8,698 bases of DNA from an uncultured Oscillospiraceae bacterium (GTDB lineage: Bacteria; Bacillota; Clostridia; Oscillospirales; Oscillospiraceae). Position 1 is the stretch's first letter; each line of letters opens with the position of its first letter. The notes under the pieces were generated by a model. The model ran no database searches and had not been told where the DNA came from. It was given only the letters and a program-made list of their open reading frames with translations. Positions 1 through 5,753 of this stretch are shown one piece after another. The position numbers and the translations under genes are program-made. The stretch is from the NCBI GenBank assembly GCA_958426425.1, contig CATZYY010000098.1:1-8698 (forward strand), given 5' to 3'.

Positions 1-218
1 GCAACGCCATCGCCGAGGCCCACAAGCTGGGCATTCCCGTTGTGGCTATCGCCGACACCAACTGCGATCCCGATGAGATCGATTACGTGATCCCCGGCAA
101 CGACGACGCCATCCGCGCCATCAAGCTGATCTCTTCCATCATGGCCAACGCCGTGCTGGAGGGCAAGCAGGGCGAGCAGACCGAGGAGGCCGCCGAGGCC
201 GCTGAGGACGCTCAGTAA
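1..218 (+). CDS. rpsB: 30S ribosomal protein S2, C-terminal part (5' end outside the window)
   Basis: This is the last 71 codons of ribosomal protein S2, a protein of the small subunit. The reading frame starts at base 3 and ends in TAA at 216-218. The segment IPVVAIADTNCDPDEIDYVI and the following PGNDDAIRAIKLI are the strongly conserved C-terminal S2 signature. After it comes a short acidic tail rich in Glu and Ala (EEAAEAAEDAQ), a common variable extension in this family. The gene is truncated only by the window edge. tsf follows 58 bases downstream on the same strand, the usual bacterial rpsB-tsf order, so the two are almost certainly co-transcribed. The promoter is not in the window. Confidence 0.97.
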   Translation, partial: NAIAEAHKLGIPVVAIADTNCDPDEIDYVIPGNDDAIRAIKLISSIMANAVLEGKQGEQTEEAAEAAEDAQ

Positions 219-232
219 GCAAGACGCTTCTT

Positions 233-250
233 TCAGGCGCGGACGCCTGA
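233..250 (+). promoter_or_regulatory. Intercistronic hairpin between rpsB and tsf
   Basis: TCAGGCG (233-239) and CGCCTGA (244-250) form a perfect 7-bp stem around a CGGA tetraloop in the 58-base rpsB-tsf gap. It is followed by an AU-rich stretch (TAACCTAATATTT) with no clean U-run, then the tsf ribosome binding site. The hairpin is seen directly. A role as partial terminator, RNA-stability element or processing site that sets the S2 to EF-Ts ratio is inference. Confidence 0.5.
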
Positions 251-276
251 TAACCTAATATTTGGAGGAATCGAAA

Positions 277-1194
277 ATGGCTTTTACTGCCGCAGATGTG
301 AAGAACCTGCGCGAGATGACCGGCGTGGGCATGATGGACTGCAAGAAGGCGCTGACTGCTTCCGACGGCGATATGGACAAGGCCGTGGAGTGGCTGCGTG
401 AGAAGGGCATGGCCGCCTCCGCCAAGAAGGCCGGCCGCATCGCCGCCGAGGGCATGGCCTATGCCGCCGTCATCGACGGCGTGGGCGTGGTGGTCGAGGT
501 CAACGCCGAGACCGACTTCGTGGGCAAGAACGAGAAGTTCGTGGACTTCGTCAAGGGCGTGGCCGCCACCGTGGCCAAGGAGAATCCCGCTGACCTGGAC
601 GCCCTCATGGAGTGCAAGTACAACGGCACCGACCTGACCGTGACCCAGCAGCAGCAGGAGATGGTCCTGGTGATCGGCGAGAACATCAAGGTCCGCCGCT
701 TCGCCCGCTTTGCTGAGGGCGTGTCCGTTCCCTATGTGCATGCCGGCGGCAAGATCGGCGTGCTGGTGAACCTGACCACCGACCTCTCCGCCGATAAGGT
801 GGAGGAGATCGGCAAGGATGTGGCCATGCAGATCGCCGCCCTGAACCCCCGCTTCTGGGACAAGTCCCAGGTGGGTCAGGACGTTCTGGACGAGGAGAAG
901 AAGATCATGATGGTCCAGATGTCCAACGATCCCAAGATGGCCTCCAAGCCTGAGGCCGTCCGGGAGAAGATCGTTCTGGGCAAGCTGAACAAGTTCTATG
1001 CTGAGAACTGCCTGCTGCAGCAGGAGTTCGTCAAGGACAACTCCATGACCGTGGAGAAGTATATCGCCTCCGCCGCCAAGGCGTTGGGCGGCAGCGTCGC
1101 CTTCAAGGACGCCGTCCGCTTCGAGAAGGGCGAGGGCATCGAGAAGAAGCAGGAGAACTTCGCCGAGGAGATCGCCTCCATGGTGAAGGGCTGA
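277..1194 (+). CDS. tsf: Translation elongation factor Ts
   Basis: EF-Ts (305 residues) is the cytoplasmic guanine nucleotide exchange factor that releases GDP from EF-Tu so that it can reload with GTP. The N-terminal UBA-like domain (about residues 4-45, with LREMTGVGMMDCKKAL) and the EF-Tu-contacting TDFV motif at 79-82 within NAETDFVGKNEKF are both present. The core and C-terminal dimerisation-type region follow, including GKIGVLVNL at 158-166. The length is normal for the long form of the family. The ATG at 277 was chosen because GGAGGAA lies at 264-270 with 6-base spacing and MAFTAADVKNLREMTG is the expected family N-terminus; an in-frame TTG at 262 would put the start inside that binding site. 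It is the second gene of the rpsB operon. Two terminator-like hairpins follow, and pyrH and frr, which come next in many Firmicutes, do not. Confidence 0.97.
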   Translation: MAFTAADVKNLREMTGVGMMDCKKALTASDGDMDKAVEWLREKGMAASAKKAGRIAAEGMAYAAVIDGVGVVVEVNAETDFVGKNEKFVDFVKGVAATVAKENPADLDALMECKYNGTDLTVTQQQQEMVLVIGENIKVRRFARFAEGVSVPYVHAGGKIGVLVNLTTDLSADKVEEIGKDVAMQIAALNPRFWDKSQVGQDVLDEEKKIMMVQMSNDPKMASKPEAVREKIVLGKLNKFYAENCLLQQEFVKDNSMTVEKYIASAAKALGGSVAFKDAVRFEKGEGIEKKQENFAEEIASMVKG

Positions 1195-1215
1195 GCCTCT
1201 CATACAGAACCGACA

Positions 1216-1250
1216 GGAGCGGGTGCAGATGCACCCGCTCCGTTTCCTTC
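1216..1250 (+). terminator. Probable terminator 1 after tsf
   Basis: GGAGCGGGTGC (1216-1226) pairs perfectly with GCACCCGCTCC (1231-1241) around an AGAT loop, an 11-bp GC-rich stem 21 bases after the tsf stop codon. It is followed by GTTTCCTTCTTCCC, pyrimidine-rich but not a clean U-tract. The position and stem strength suggest intrinsic termination of rpsB-tsf; efficiency may be partial. Confidence 0.75.
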
Positions 1251-1357
1251 TTCCCGATGACCGCCGCGGGCGCGGCGTCCCTGCGCTTTTTCCGCAGGCA
1301 AACACCATGAAATCGCCGGGCTTCGCCTGTCGGTTTGTGCGCGATGGAGGAGACCCC

Positions 1358-1398
1358 AAAAAGGGCCCGAGGGAATTCGTTCCCCCGGGCTCTTTTTT
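1358..1398 (+). terminator. Strong, bidirectional-looking terminator
   Basis: A run of A at 1358-1362 leads into GGGCCCGAGGGAA (1363-1375), a TTCG tetraloop (1376-1379), then the pairing arm TTCCCCCGGGCTC (1380-1392) and TTTTTT (1393-1398). The stem has one A/C mismatch and one G/T wobble, and the flanking A and T tracts extend it to about 18 bp. The TTCG loop and six T residues make this the best intrinsic terminator in the window. Because the A-tract mirrors the T-tract, it could stop transcription from either side, although no - strand gene is evident nearby. Confidence 0.9.
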
Positions 1399-1690
1399 GT
1401 ATTTCCATCCGGAATTCGGCCCGTTCTTGCAGGAGTTTTCCGGTTATCGGCCCCTTTTTTGGAGGTTTCCGGAAGGGGGGAGCTTCTTTCCCTTGGTGGA
1501 GAAGGCGGAAAATGGCGGATGTGGGACGGTTCTGCTCCGGTTTTGTGTCGGACGGGGACGGTATCCGTCCGGCGGGGATGGGAGACGCCGGGAGGGCGTG
1601 GGCGGGCCCGCCCCGCTTCCTCCCTTCCGGGGCAGATGCATTCCGGCAAGCAGCTGAAACAATGGATGTTTCTGCTGGTCTTCCATCGAT
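1399..1690. other. Non-coding GC-rich spacer with a strong hairpin (1590-1624)
   Basis: No convincing gene is present: long open frames occur on both strands, but their products are Arg/Pro/Gly-rich, lack domains, and have no ribosome binding site. The notable structure is at 1590-1624. GGGCGGGCCCGCCC (1600-1613) is a perfect 14-bp palindrome. The flanks continue the pairing (1596-1598 with 1614-1616, and 1590-1595 with 1619-1624), with one bulged T and two bulged T residues on opposite arms. That gives a 16-bp stem before apical loop opening. No U-run follows, so it is not a standard terminator. Its function is unknown. Confidence 0.5.
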
Positions 1691-1692
1691 TT

Positions 1693-1723
1693 TTGCATAT
1701 TTTTTCCTTCCGGCGGATATACT
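1693..1723 (+). promoter_or_regulatory. Probable promoter for the 77-residue gene
   Basis: A TTGCAT -35-like hexamer (1693-1698) precedes TATACT (1718-1723), a good -10. The spacer is 19 bases, longer than the optimal 17; reading GATATA (1716-1721) as the -10 gives 17. The surrounding AT-rich patch stands out from the GC-rich background. It lies about 55 bases upstream of the ATG at 1777 and after the tsf terminators, so the small gene probably has its own transcript. The call is inference from motif and position. Confidence 0.5.
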
Positions 1724-1776
1724 GGAATTACCTTAAGGTTGTCCAAACTACATTGAAGCCAAAGGAGCGTTGTTTT

Positions 1777-2010
1777 ATGCCAAGAGGCGTCAGAAAAGTT
1801 CTCAGTGTTGACGAACAGCTGCAAAAGATTGACCGGCAGATCGCGGCCCTGCAGGAGCAGCGGGCGGTCATCCTGGAGAAAAAGCGGGAGGAGGACGTGC
1901 AGAAACTCTCCGATTTCCTCGCCCAGAATCACATCACGGCCTCCGATGCACTGGCGTACCTGTCGCCGGCCGTGGCCGCCGCCGCGGAGGAACCCGCCGT
2001 GGAGGCGTGA
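1777..2010 (+). CDS. Small coiled-coil-like protein of unknown function (77 aa)
   Basis: I do not recognise this protein as a named family. It starts at ATG 1777 (MPRGVRKVLSVDEQL), with AAAGGAGC at 1761-1768 as ribosome binding site; the open frame runs further upstream, but without a binding site. Residues 1-8 are basic. Residues 11-45 (VDEQLQKIDRQIAALQEQ, then AVILEKKREEDVQKL) form a heptad-like amphipathic helix typical of a short coiled coil. NHITASDALAYLS (51-63) looks like a small helical segment, and the C-terminus is an Ala/Glu tail. There is no signal peptide or membrane segment, so it is probably cytoplasmic. A basic end plus coiled coil plus short C-terminal helix is compatible with a small oligomeric nucleic-acid-binding or adaptor protein, but that is speculation. 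Its own promoter and a terminator 16 bases after the stop make it a single-gene unit. Confidence 0.8.
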   Translation: MPRGVRKVLSVDEQLQKIDRQIAALQEQRAVILEKKREEDVQKLSDFLAQNHITASDALAYLSPAVAAAAEEPAVEA

Positions 2011-2025
2011 TGCAGACGGATTGCA

Positions 2026-2060
2026 AGCCCGGCTCCTGACTGTGGAGCCGGGCTGTTTGT
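2026..2060 (+). terminator. Terminator after the 77-residue gene
   Basis: AGCCCGGCTCC (2026-2036) and GGAGCCGGGCT (2044-2054) form a perfect 11-bp stem with a 7-base loop, followed by GTTTGT. It sits just after the TGA at 2008-2010. The U-tract is interrupted, so termination may be incomplete, but position and stem support the call. Confidence 0.8.
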
Positions 2061-2356
2061 GTGATGCATTCTCCTGCCTGAGACGTGTGGCCCCAGGGCC
2101 CTTGCCCCTGAGTCCAAAGGAAACCGCCCCCTGGGACGCGGAGCCGCTGACGGCCCCGCCCCTGTGCCCGGAGGGGGCCGCCGTGGTTCAGCGGCAGGGA
2201 GTCCTGTGGACCGTGTCCGAAAGATACCAGTGCTCTGCCGCCGGCGGGGCGTGTTTTTTGCCTGGAAAGAAAGAATATGGGATTTTCGCCTGGGGACAGC
2301 CGCCCCTGCGGCAGGCATATGCCGGCGGGACAGAGGGTGGAATCCGGGGATTTTCC
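2061..2356. other. GC-rich intergenic spacer, no gene recognised
   Basis: About 300 bases with no supported gene. An open + strand frame crosses it, but it has no start with a ribosome binding site and no recognisable domain. Several short inverted repeats are visible: CCGCCGGCGG (2238-2247), followed shortly by six T residues (2254-2259), is a weak terminator-like signal, and GGCATATGCC is a palindrome near 2315-2325. None is strong enough to name an RNA element. The spacer ends at the promoter of the central operon. Confidence 0.5.
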
Positions 2357-2385
2357 TTGTATTGCAGGGCGAAAGCTGGTATAAT
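2357..2385 (+). promoter_or_regulatory. Sigma-A-type promoter of the scpAB operon
   Basis: TTGTAT (2357-2362) and a perfect TATAAT (2380-2385) are separated by exactly 17 bases, and TGG just before the -10 gives an extended -10 (TGN). Transcription would start near 2392, leaving a leader of about 30 bases before the ATG at 2423. This is the only strong promoter seen for the seven genes from 2423 to 7576. Confidence 0.88.
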
Positions 2386-2422
2386 AGCTCTGTATTTCAG
2401 GTTATGATGACGGGGAGAAAAT

Positions 2423-3085
2423 ATGCTGCACTATCTACATCAACTCTTTCAGGCGTTGGATTTTTCCTCCCTGTGGGACGCTGTCCTGCGTCTTGCTGCG
2501 GTGTTTCTCTGCCTGACGGTCCACGAGACCTGCCACGGCCTGGCGGCCCTTGCCCTGGGCGACCCTACCGCCAAGCGGATGCACCGGCTGAGCCTGAACC
2601 CTTTGCGCCATATTGACTGGATTGGCCTGCTTTTAATGTTCGTGGCGGGCTTCGGCTGGGCCAAGCCCGTGCCGGTGGACCCCCGCTATTTTAAAAATCC
2701 CAAGCGGGGCATGGCACTCACCGCCCTGGCCGGACCGGTCAGTAATTTGATGTTGGCCTTTTCGGCGCTGCTGGTGGCGAAAGGAATTTACCTTTACATA
2801 CCTTACGCGCCCGGCTGGAACCGGCTTTTCAACTTCCTGCTGGTGACTTTGGCGCCGCTGTCTGTCGGCCTGGGGGTGTTCAACCTGATCCCCATTCCGC
2901 CCCTGGACGGGTCCAAGGTGCTGGGGGCCCTGCTGCCGGACCGGCTGTACGCCGCCCAGCTGCGCTACGAGCGGTACGGCCTTGCGCTGCTGCTGGTATT
3001 GTCATTTCTCGGCATTGGGGGCGGTATCATCAGCCGGGGAATCTTTGTGATTTACAACGCCTTTGTGACGTTGATCTTTGCCTGA
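2423..3085 (+). CDS. Site-2 protease family (peptidase M50) membrane metalloprotease
   Basis: A 220-residue integral membrane protein of the S2P/M50 family, zinc proteases that cleave substrates within or near the membrane. The zinc-binding HExxH is HETCH at 34-38, inside the first hydrophobic helix (about 20-45). The third ligand region is the family's NxxPxPPLDG motif, NLIPIPPLDG at 154-163, with D162 the expected ligand. GWAKPVPVDP (78-87) and the helix ending in ALAGPVSNL (101-109) are also typical of the short, PDZ-less bacterial branch. Hydrophobic segments lie around 20-45, 65-80, 97-123, 136-158 and 188-216. The ATG at 2423 has GGGGAG at 2412-2417. It is the first gene of the operon and ends 12 bases before scpA. 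The substrate is unknown; this branch is frequently annotated only as site-2 protease family. Catalytic residues are intact, so it is probably active. Confidence 0.93.
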   Translation: MLHYLHQLFQALDFSSLWDAVLRLAAVFLCLTVHETCHGLAALALGDPTAKRMHRLSLNPLRHIDWIGLLLMFVAGFGWAKPVPVDPRYFKNPKRGMALTALAGPVSNLMLAFSALLVAKGIYLYIPYAPGWNRLFNFLLVTLAPLSVGLGVFNLIPIPPLDGSKVLGALLPDRLYAAQLRYERYGLALLLVLSFLGIGGGIISRGIFVIYNAFVTLIFA

Positions 3086-3097
3086 GGTGAGTGGACT

Positions 3098-3880
3098 TTG
3101 GAAAACCCCGTATTCAAACTGGAAAAGGTGGTCCGGGGCCGGGAAGCGGAGATGCAGGACTTTGAGGGGCCTCTGGATCTGATTTTGTTCCTGCTGGGCA
3201 AAAACAAAATGGAGATCCAGGACATCTCCATCTCGCTGATCTGCGACCAGTACCTTGTCTGGCTGGAGCAGCGGCAGAAAATGGATCTGGAGGTGGCCAG
3301 TGAGTTCGTGACCATGGCCTCCCATCTGGTGTACATCAAGACGAGGATGCTCCTGTCCATCGAGGACCAGGAGGCCCAGAGCGAGATGGAGGCCCTGATT
3401 CAGTCCCTGGAGGAGCGCCGCCGCAGCGAGAATTATGGCCGGGTCAAGGCCATGGCGGCGCGCCTGGGCCCCATGGGGGAGTTTGGCCGAAACATCCTGA
3501 CCCGGGACCCGGAGCCGGTGGAGCGGGGGAAGATCTACGAGTACCACCATCAGCCCGGCGATCTGGTGCTGGCCATGGCGGAGATCCAGAACCGGGCCGA
3601 GCGGCGTCTGCCGCCGCCCAGGTCCGCCTTCCAGGACATCGTCCGCCACGAGCCCTACCCGGTGGAGAGCAAGGCCAAGGAGATTTTGCAGCGGCTCAGC
3701 CGCCACGGCGTCACCCGGTTTTTGCTGCTGTTCCGGGGCAACCGCAGCCGCAGCGAGGTGGTGGCAACCTTCCTGGCGGTGCTGGAGCTGTGCCGGGCCC
3801 ATGTGCTGCATCTGGCCGGGTCCGAGACGGACTGCACCGTGCGGCAGGAGGGCGAGCTGCCCCAGGAGCTGAAATTCTGA
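3098..3880 (+). CDS. scpA: Segregation and condensation protein A
   Basis: ScpA (260 residues) is the kleisin of the bacterial SMC-ScpA-ScpB condensin complex: it bridges the SMC head domains, binds a ScpB dimer through its middle region, and supports chromosome condensation and segregation. The hallmark FEGPLDLIL is at residues 22-30, followed by the N-terminal SMC-neck-binding helices (KMEIQDISISLICDQYL). SEFVTMASHLVYIKTRMLL (68-86) is also characteristic. The C-terminal winged-helix region that binds the SMC cap contains RSRSEVVATFLAVLEL (216-231). The length is normal. The start is taken as TTG at 3098, with GAGGTGAG at 3084-3091 and 6-base spacing; the first in-frame ATG (codon 19) lies just before the FEGPLDL motif and has no comparable site. 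It is 12 bases after the M50 gene and 19 bases before scpB. Confidence 0.96.
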   Translation: MENPVFKLEKVVRGREAEMQDFEGPLDLILFLLGKNKMEIQDISISLICDQYLVWLEQRQKMDLEVASEFVTMASHLVYIKTRMLLSIEDQEAQSEMEALIQSLEERRRSENYGRVKAMAARLGPMGEFGRNILTRDPEPVERGKIYEYHHQPGDLVLAMAEIQNRAERRLPPPRSAFQDIVRHEPYPVESKAKEILQRLSRHGVTRFLLLFRGNRSRSEVVATFLAVLELCRAHVLHLAGSETDCTVRQEGELPQELKF

Positions 3881-3899
3881 TGAGAAGGGGAGAGATCCC

Positions 3900-4541
3900 G
3901 TGGAAATGAGAGAAGTGGAATCCGCCATCGAGGGGATTCTGTTTGCCTCCGGCGAGCCGGTGAAGGCCGACCGGATTTGTGTGGCCCTGGATTTAGACCG
4001 GCCCACGGTGGAGCAGGTGCTCCAGAAGCTGATGGACTATTACGCCTACGATCGCCGCGGCATCCGCCTGGTGCGGATGGAGGACTGCTGGCAGATGTGC
4101 TCCGCTCCGGACTGCGCCGACGTGATCCGCAAGGCCTTTGAGATCCGCAAGCCTGCCCGGCTCAGTCAGCCGGCCCTGGAGGTGCTGACCATCATCGCCT
4201 ACTACCAGCCTACCACCCGGGCCTACGTGGACCAGATCCGGGGCGTGGACAGCGCCTACACCATCGGCCTCCTGCTGGAGCGCAAGCTGATCGAGGAGTG
4301 CGGCAGGCTCCAGGTGCCGGGCCGGCCCCACCTGTACCGGACTACCCGGAACTTCCTGCGGGCCTTCCACTTAAACAGCCTGGACGACTTGCCGGAGATG
4401 CCGGACCTGGGCGGCGAGGGGCAGATGCGCATCAATGAAAACGGCGAGATCGTGGACCCCGCCGAGGAGGCGGAGATCACCGGTGCCGACACGCCGGAGA
4501 CCGCCGGCCCGGCGGCGGAGGAGACCGGAGAGCTGCCCTGA
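3900..4541 (+). CDS. scpB: Segregation and condensation protein B
   Basis: ScpB (213 residues) is the dimeric winged-helix partner of ScpA in the SMC condensin complex. Two winged-helix domains are visible: the first at about 1-80 (VESAIEGILFASGEPV), the second at about 85-160. The latter carries the family signature LSQPALEVLTIIAYYQP (88-104), then IRGVDSAYTI and GRLQVPGRPHLYRTTRNFL (135-153). LNSLDDLPEMPDL (158-170) is the usual C-terminal end of the core. After it comes a variable acidic tail of about 40 residues rich in Glu, Ala and Pro. GTG at 3900 is preferred because AAGGGGAG (3885-3892) is 7 bases away; ATG at 3906 is a less well spaced alternative. The neighbouring scpA gives the standard pairing. 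Confidence 0.96.
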   Translation: MEMREVESAIEGILFASGEPVKADRICVALDLDRPTVEQVLQKLMDYYAYDRRGIRLVRMEDCWQMCSAPDCADVIRKAFEIRKPARLSQPALEVLTIIAYYQPTTRAYVDQIRGVDSAYTIGLLLERKLIEECGRLQVPGRPHLYRTTRNFLRAFHLNSLDDLPEMPDLGGEGQMRINENGEIVDPAEEAEITGADTPETAGPAAEETGELP

Positions 4542-4607
4542 GCACCGTTTTTTTGAAGAAGAAAGCGCTGGAAAACCCAGCAAAATCGGGAAAGGAGGCG
4601 CCGCCGT

Positions 4608-5285
4608 GTGATTTGGCTGTGGATTTTGGGCATCCTGATCCTGTTGGCGGTGCTGATCGCCCGAACCCGGATCAGCGTCCGGGTGCGCTTTGGAGACGGA
4701 CCGACTTCGGCGGTGCTGCGCCTGGGGCCATTCCGTATTCCCCTGACAGGGGAGGAGGAGAAGACGCCCGCCAAAAAGGAGAAAACAGAAAAAAAGACAG
4801 AAAAAGCCGCTAAAAAGAAGAAATCTTCCCCCTCCAGGGGTACGTTCCCCAAGGTGACGGCGGCGGACGTGAAGGAGGCGGCGGCAGCGCTGTGGCCGCC
4901 GCTGAAAAAGGCCCTGGGCCGGATACGGCGGGGCATCCGGGTGGACCCCATGACCGTGTCCGTCACCATCGGTGCCGCCGACGACCCGGCCGCCGGGGCG
5001 GAGACCTACGGCATGGCCCACGGCCTTGTATGGACTGTGATGCCGGCACTGGAGAAACTGATAGAGATTCCGGACCCCGGTATTCACGTTGGATTGGACT
5101 TTGAAAGCAGCGTCACCGGGGTCCGGGGTGAGATCGGCGTCAAGGCGCGGATCGGCACCCTGATCGCCGTGGCTTTGCAGGTAGGCCTCCCGGTTCTGGG
5201 ATGGCTGTCGGATTGGAAGAAAAAACACCAGGCGGACCCGCCCAAGCAGGCGGAAAAGGCCGCCGCCCCCAGCGACGCCGCCTGA
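4608..5285 (+). CDS. DUF2953 domain-containing membrane protein (YtfI-like)
   Basis: A 225-residue protein matching the DUF2953 family, whose B. subtilis member is YtfI; its biochemical function is not known. A single N-terminal membrane segment (residues 2-18, IWLWILGILILLAVLIA) is followed by a short beta-rich stretch (RTRISVRVRFGDG). Next comes a strongly lysine-rich linker (about 50-73). The conserved part follows: TVSVTIGAADDPAAGAETYG (116-135), then GLVWTVMPALEKLI and a C-terminal segment with IGTLIAVALQVGLPVLGWL (182-200), possibly a second membrane helix. GTG at 4608 has AAAGGAGG at 4591-4598 with 9-base spacing, the best binding site in the operon. It lies 66 bases after scpB and 26 bases before the YtfJ gene. 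The ytfI-ytfJ pairing known in B. subtilis supports the assignment; a joint envelope or sporulation role is inferred from that pairing. Confidence 0.82.
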   Translation: MIWLWILGILILLAVLIARTRISVRVRFGDGPTSAVLRLGPFRIPLTGEEEKTPAKKEKTEKKTEKAAKKKKSSPSRGTFPKVTAADVKEAAAALWPPLKKALGRIRRGIRVDPMTVSVTIGAADDPAAGAETYGMAHGLVWTVMPALEKLIEIPDPGIHVGLDFESSVTGVRGEIGVKARIGTLIAVALQVGLPVLGWLSDWKKKHQADPPKQAEKAAAPSDAA

Positions 5286-5311
5286 GACGGCGGGAGAAAG
5301 GATGGTTCCAA

Positions 5312-5707
5312 ATGGATAACATGGAAAAAAAGACCCCTCTTTGCGACCTGATGCACTCCACCATGGAGAAAATTCACGAGATGGTGGACACCAACACCAT
5401 TGTGGGGCAGCCCATCACCACGCCGGACGGGGTGACGCTGATCCCCATTTCCAAGGTCAGCTTCGGCTTTGGCAGCGGCGGCGGGGACTACGGCAAGGTC
5501 CAGCCCAAGGACTTTGGCGGCGGCGCCGGCGCCGGGGTGAAGATCGACCCGGTGGCCTTCCTGGTCATCAAGGGGGGCACCACCCGGGTGCTGCCGGTGG
5601 CGGTGCCCGCGTCCACCACCCTGGACCGGGTGGTGGAGATGGTGCCGGACGTGATTGAGAAAGTGGAAAAATATTTCGACAAAAAGAAGGCGGAAGAACC
5701 CTGCTGA
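5312..5707 (+). CDS. ytfJ: GerW family sporulation protein YtfJ
   Basis: A 131-residue protein of the YtfJ/GerW family. In B. subtilis ytfJ (gerW) is expressed in the forespore and affects germination; the molecular activity is not established. Recognisable features are a helical N-terminus (LMHSTMEKIHEMVDTNTIVG, 13-32), the family core GVTLIPISKVSFGFGSGGGD (40-59), a Gly-rich loop (FGGGAGAGVKIDP, 68-80) and AFLVIKGG (82-89), then a C-terminal amphipathic helix (VVEMVPDVIEKVEKYF). There is no signal peptide, so it is probably cytoplasmic or peripheral to the membrane. ATG at 5312 is preferred to the in-frame ATG at 5321 because AAAGGA (5297-5302) is 9 bases upstream. Family members also occur in non-sporulating bacteria, so the sporulation link is likely but not proven here. 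Confidence 0.93.
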   Translation: MDNMEKKTPLCDLMHSTMEKIHEMVDTNTIVGQPITTPDGVTLIPISKVSFGFGSGGGDYGKVQPKDFGGGAGAGVKIDPVAFLVIKGGTTRVLPVAVPASTTLDRVVEMVPDVIEKVEKYFDKKKAEEPC

Positions 5708-5710
5708 CCG

Positions 5711-5720
5711 GGGTATACTA
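5711..5720 (+). promoter_or_regulatory. Candidate internal promoter -10 before the carboxypeptidase gene
   Basis: GGGTATACTA, in the 46-base gap between the YtfJ stop and the carboxypeptidase start, contains TATACT and also fits the forespore sigma-F -10 pattern (GgNNANAHTR in B. subtilis). At 15-base spacing, however, the upstream sequence (CGGAA at 5691-5695) does not match a sigma-F -35 (GYWTA), and there is no sigma-A -35 either. The match may be chance. Confidence 0.25.
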
Positions 5721-5753
5721 CCATCACTGATTTTTGCGCGAGGTGATGGCGTT

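Noticed and set aside
139..1359. Long - strand open frame of about 400 codons opposite tsf
   Set aside because: It is the antisense shadow of tsf: Leu/His/Gly-rich, no domain, no ribosome binding site, and it arises from the C-rich third positions of a highly expressed gene.
1223..1736. Overlapping + strand open frames downstream of tsf
   Set aside because: They run through both tsf terminators and the spacer, are rich in Arg/Gly/Pro, and lack ribosome binding sites and recognisable motifs.
1459..1776. Upstream extension of the 77-residue gene to an ATG at 1459
   Set aside because: The extension covers the hairpin and the promoter-like sequence, has no binding site, and its composition changes abruptly at ATG 1777, where a good ribosome binding site is present.
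2325..2350. GAGGGTGGAATCC, resembling a T-box core (AGGGTGGNACC)
   Set aside because: There is no specifier loop, antiterminator or terminator around it, it lies upstream of the operon promoter, and the downstream gene is not an amino-acid gene.
2061..2407. Open + strand frame in the spacer before the M50 gene
   Set aside because: No supported start, no domain, and it crosses a terminator and a strong promoter.
4542..4607. Possible terminator or promoter in the 66-base gap after scpB (seven T residues at 4548-4554; small GCTGG/CCAGC hairpin)
   Set aside because: No strong stem lies directly before the T-run and the small hairpin has only 5 bp; no -35/-10 pair is visible, so the operon is taken as continuous.
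4371..5228. Long - strand open frame opposite scpB and the DUF2953 gene
   Set aside because: It is antisense to two well-supported genes and has no features of its own.
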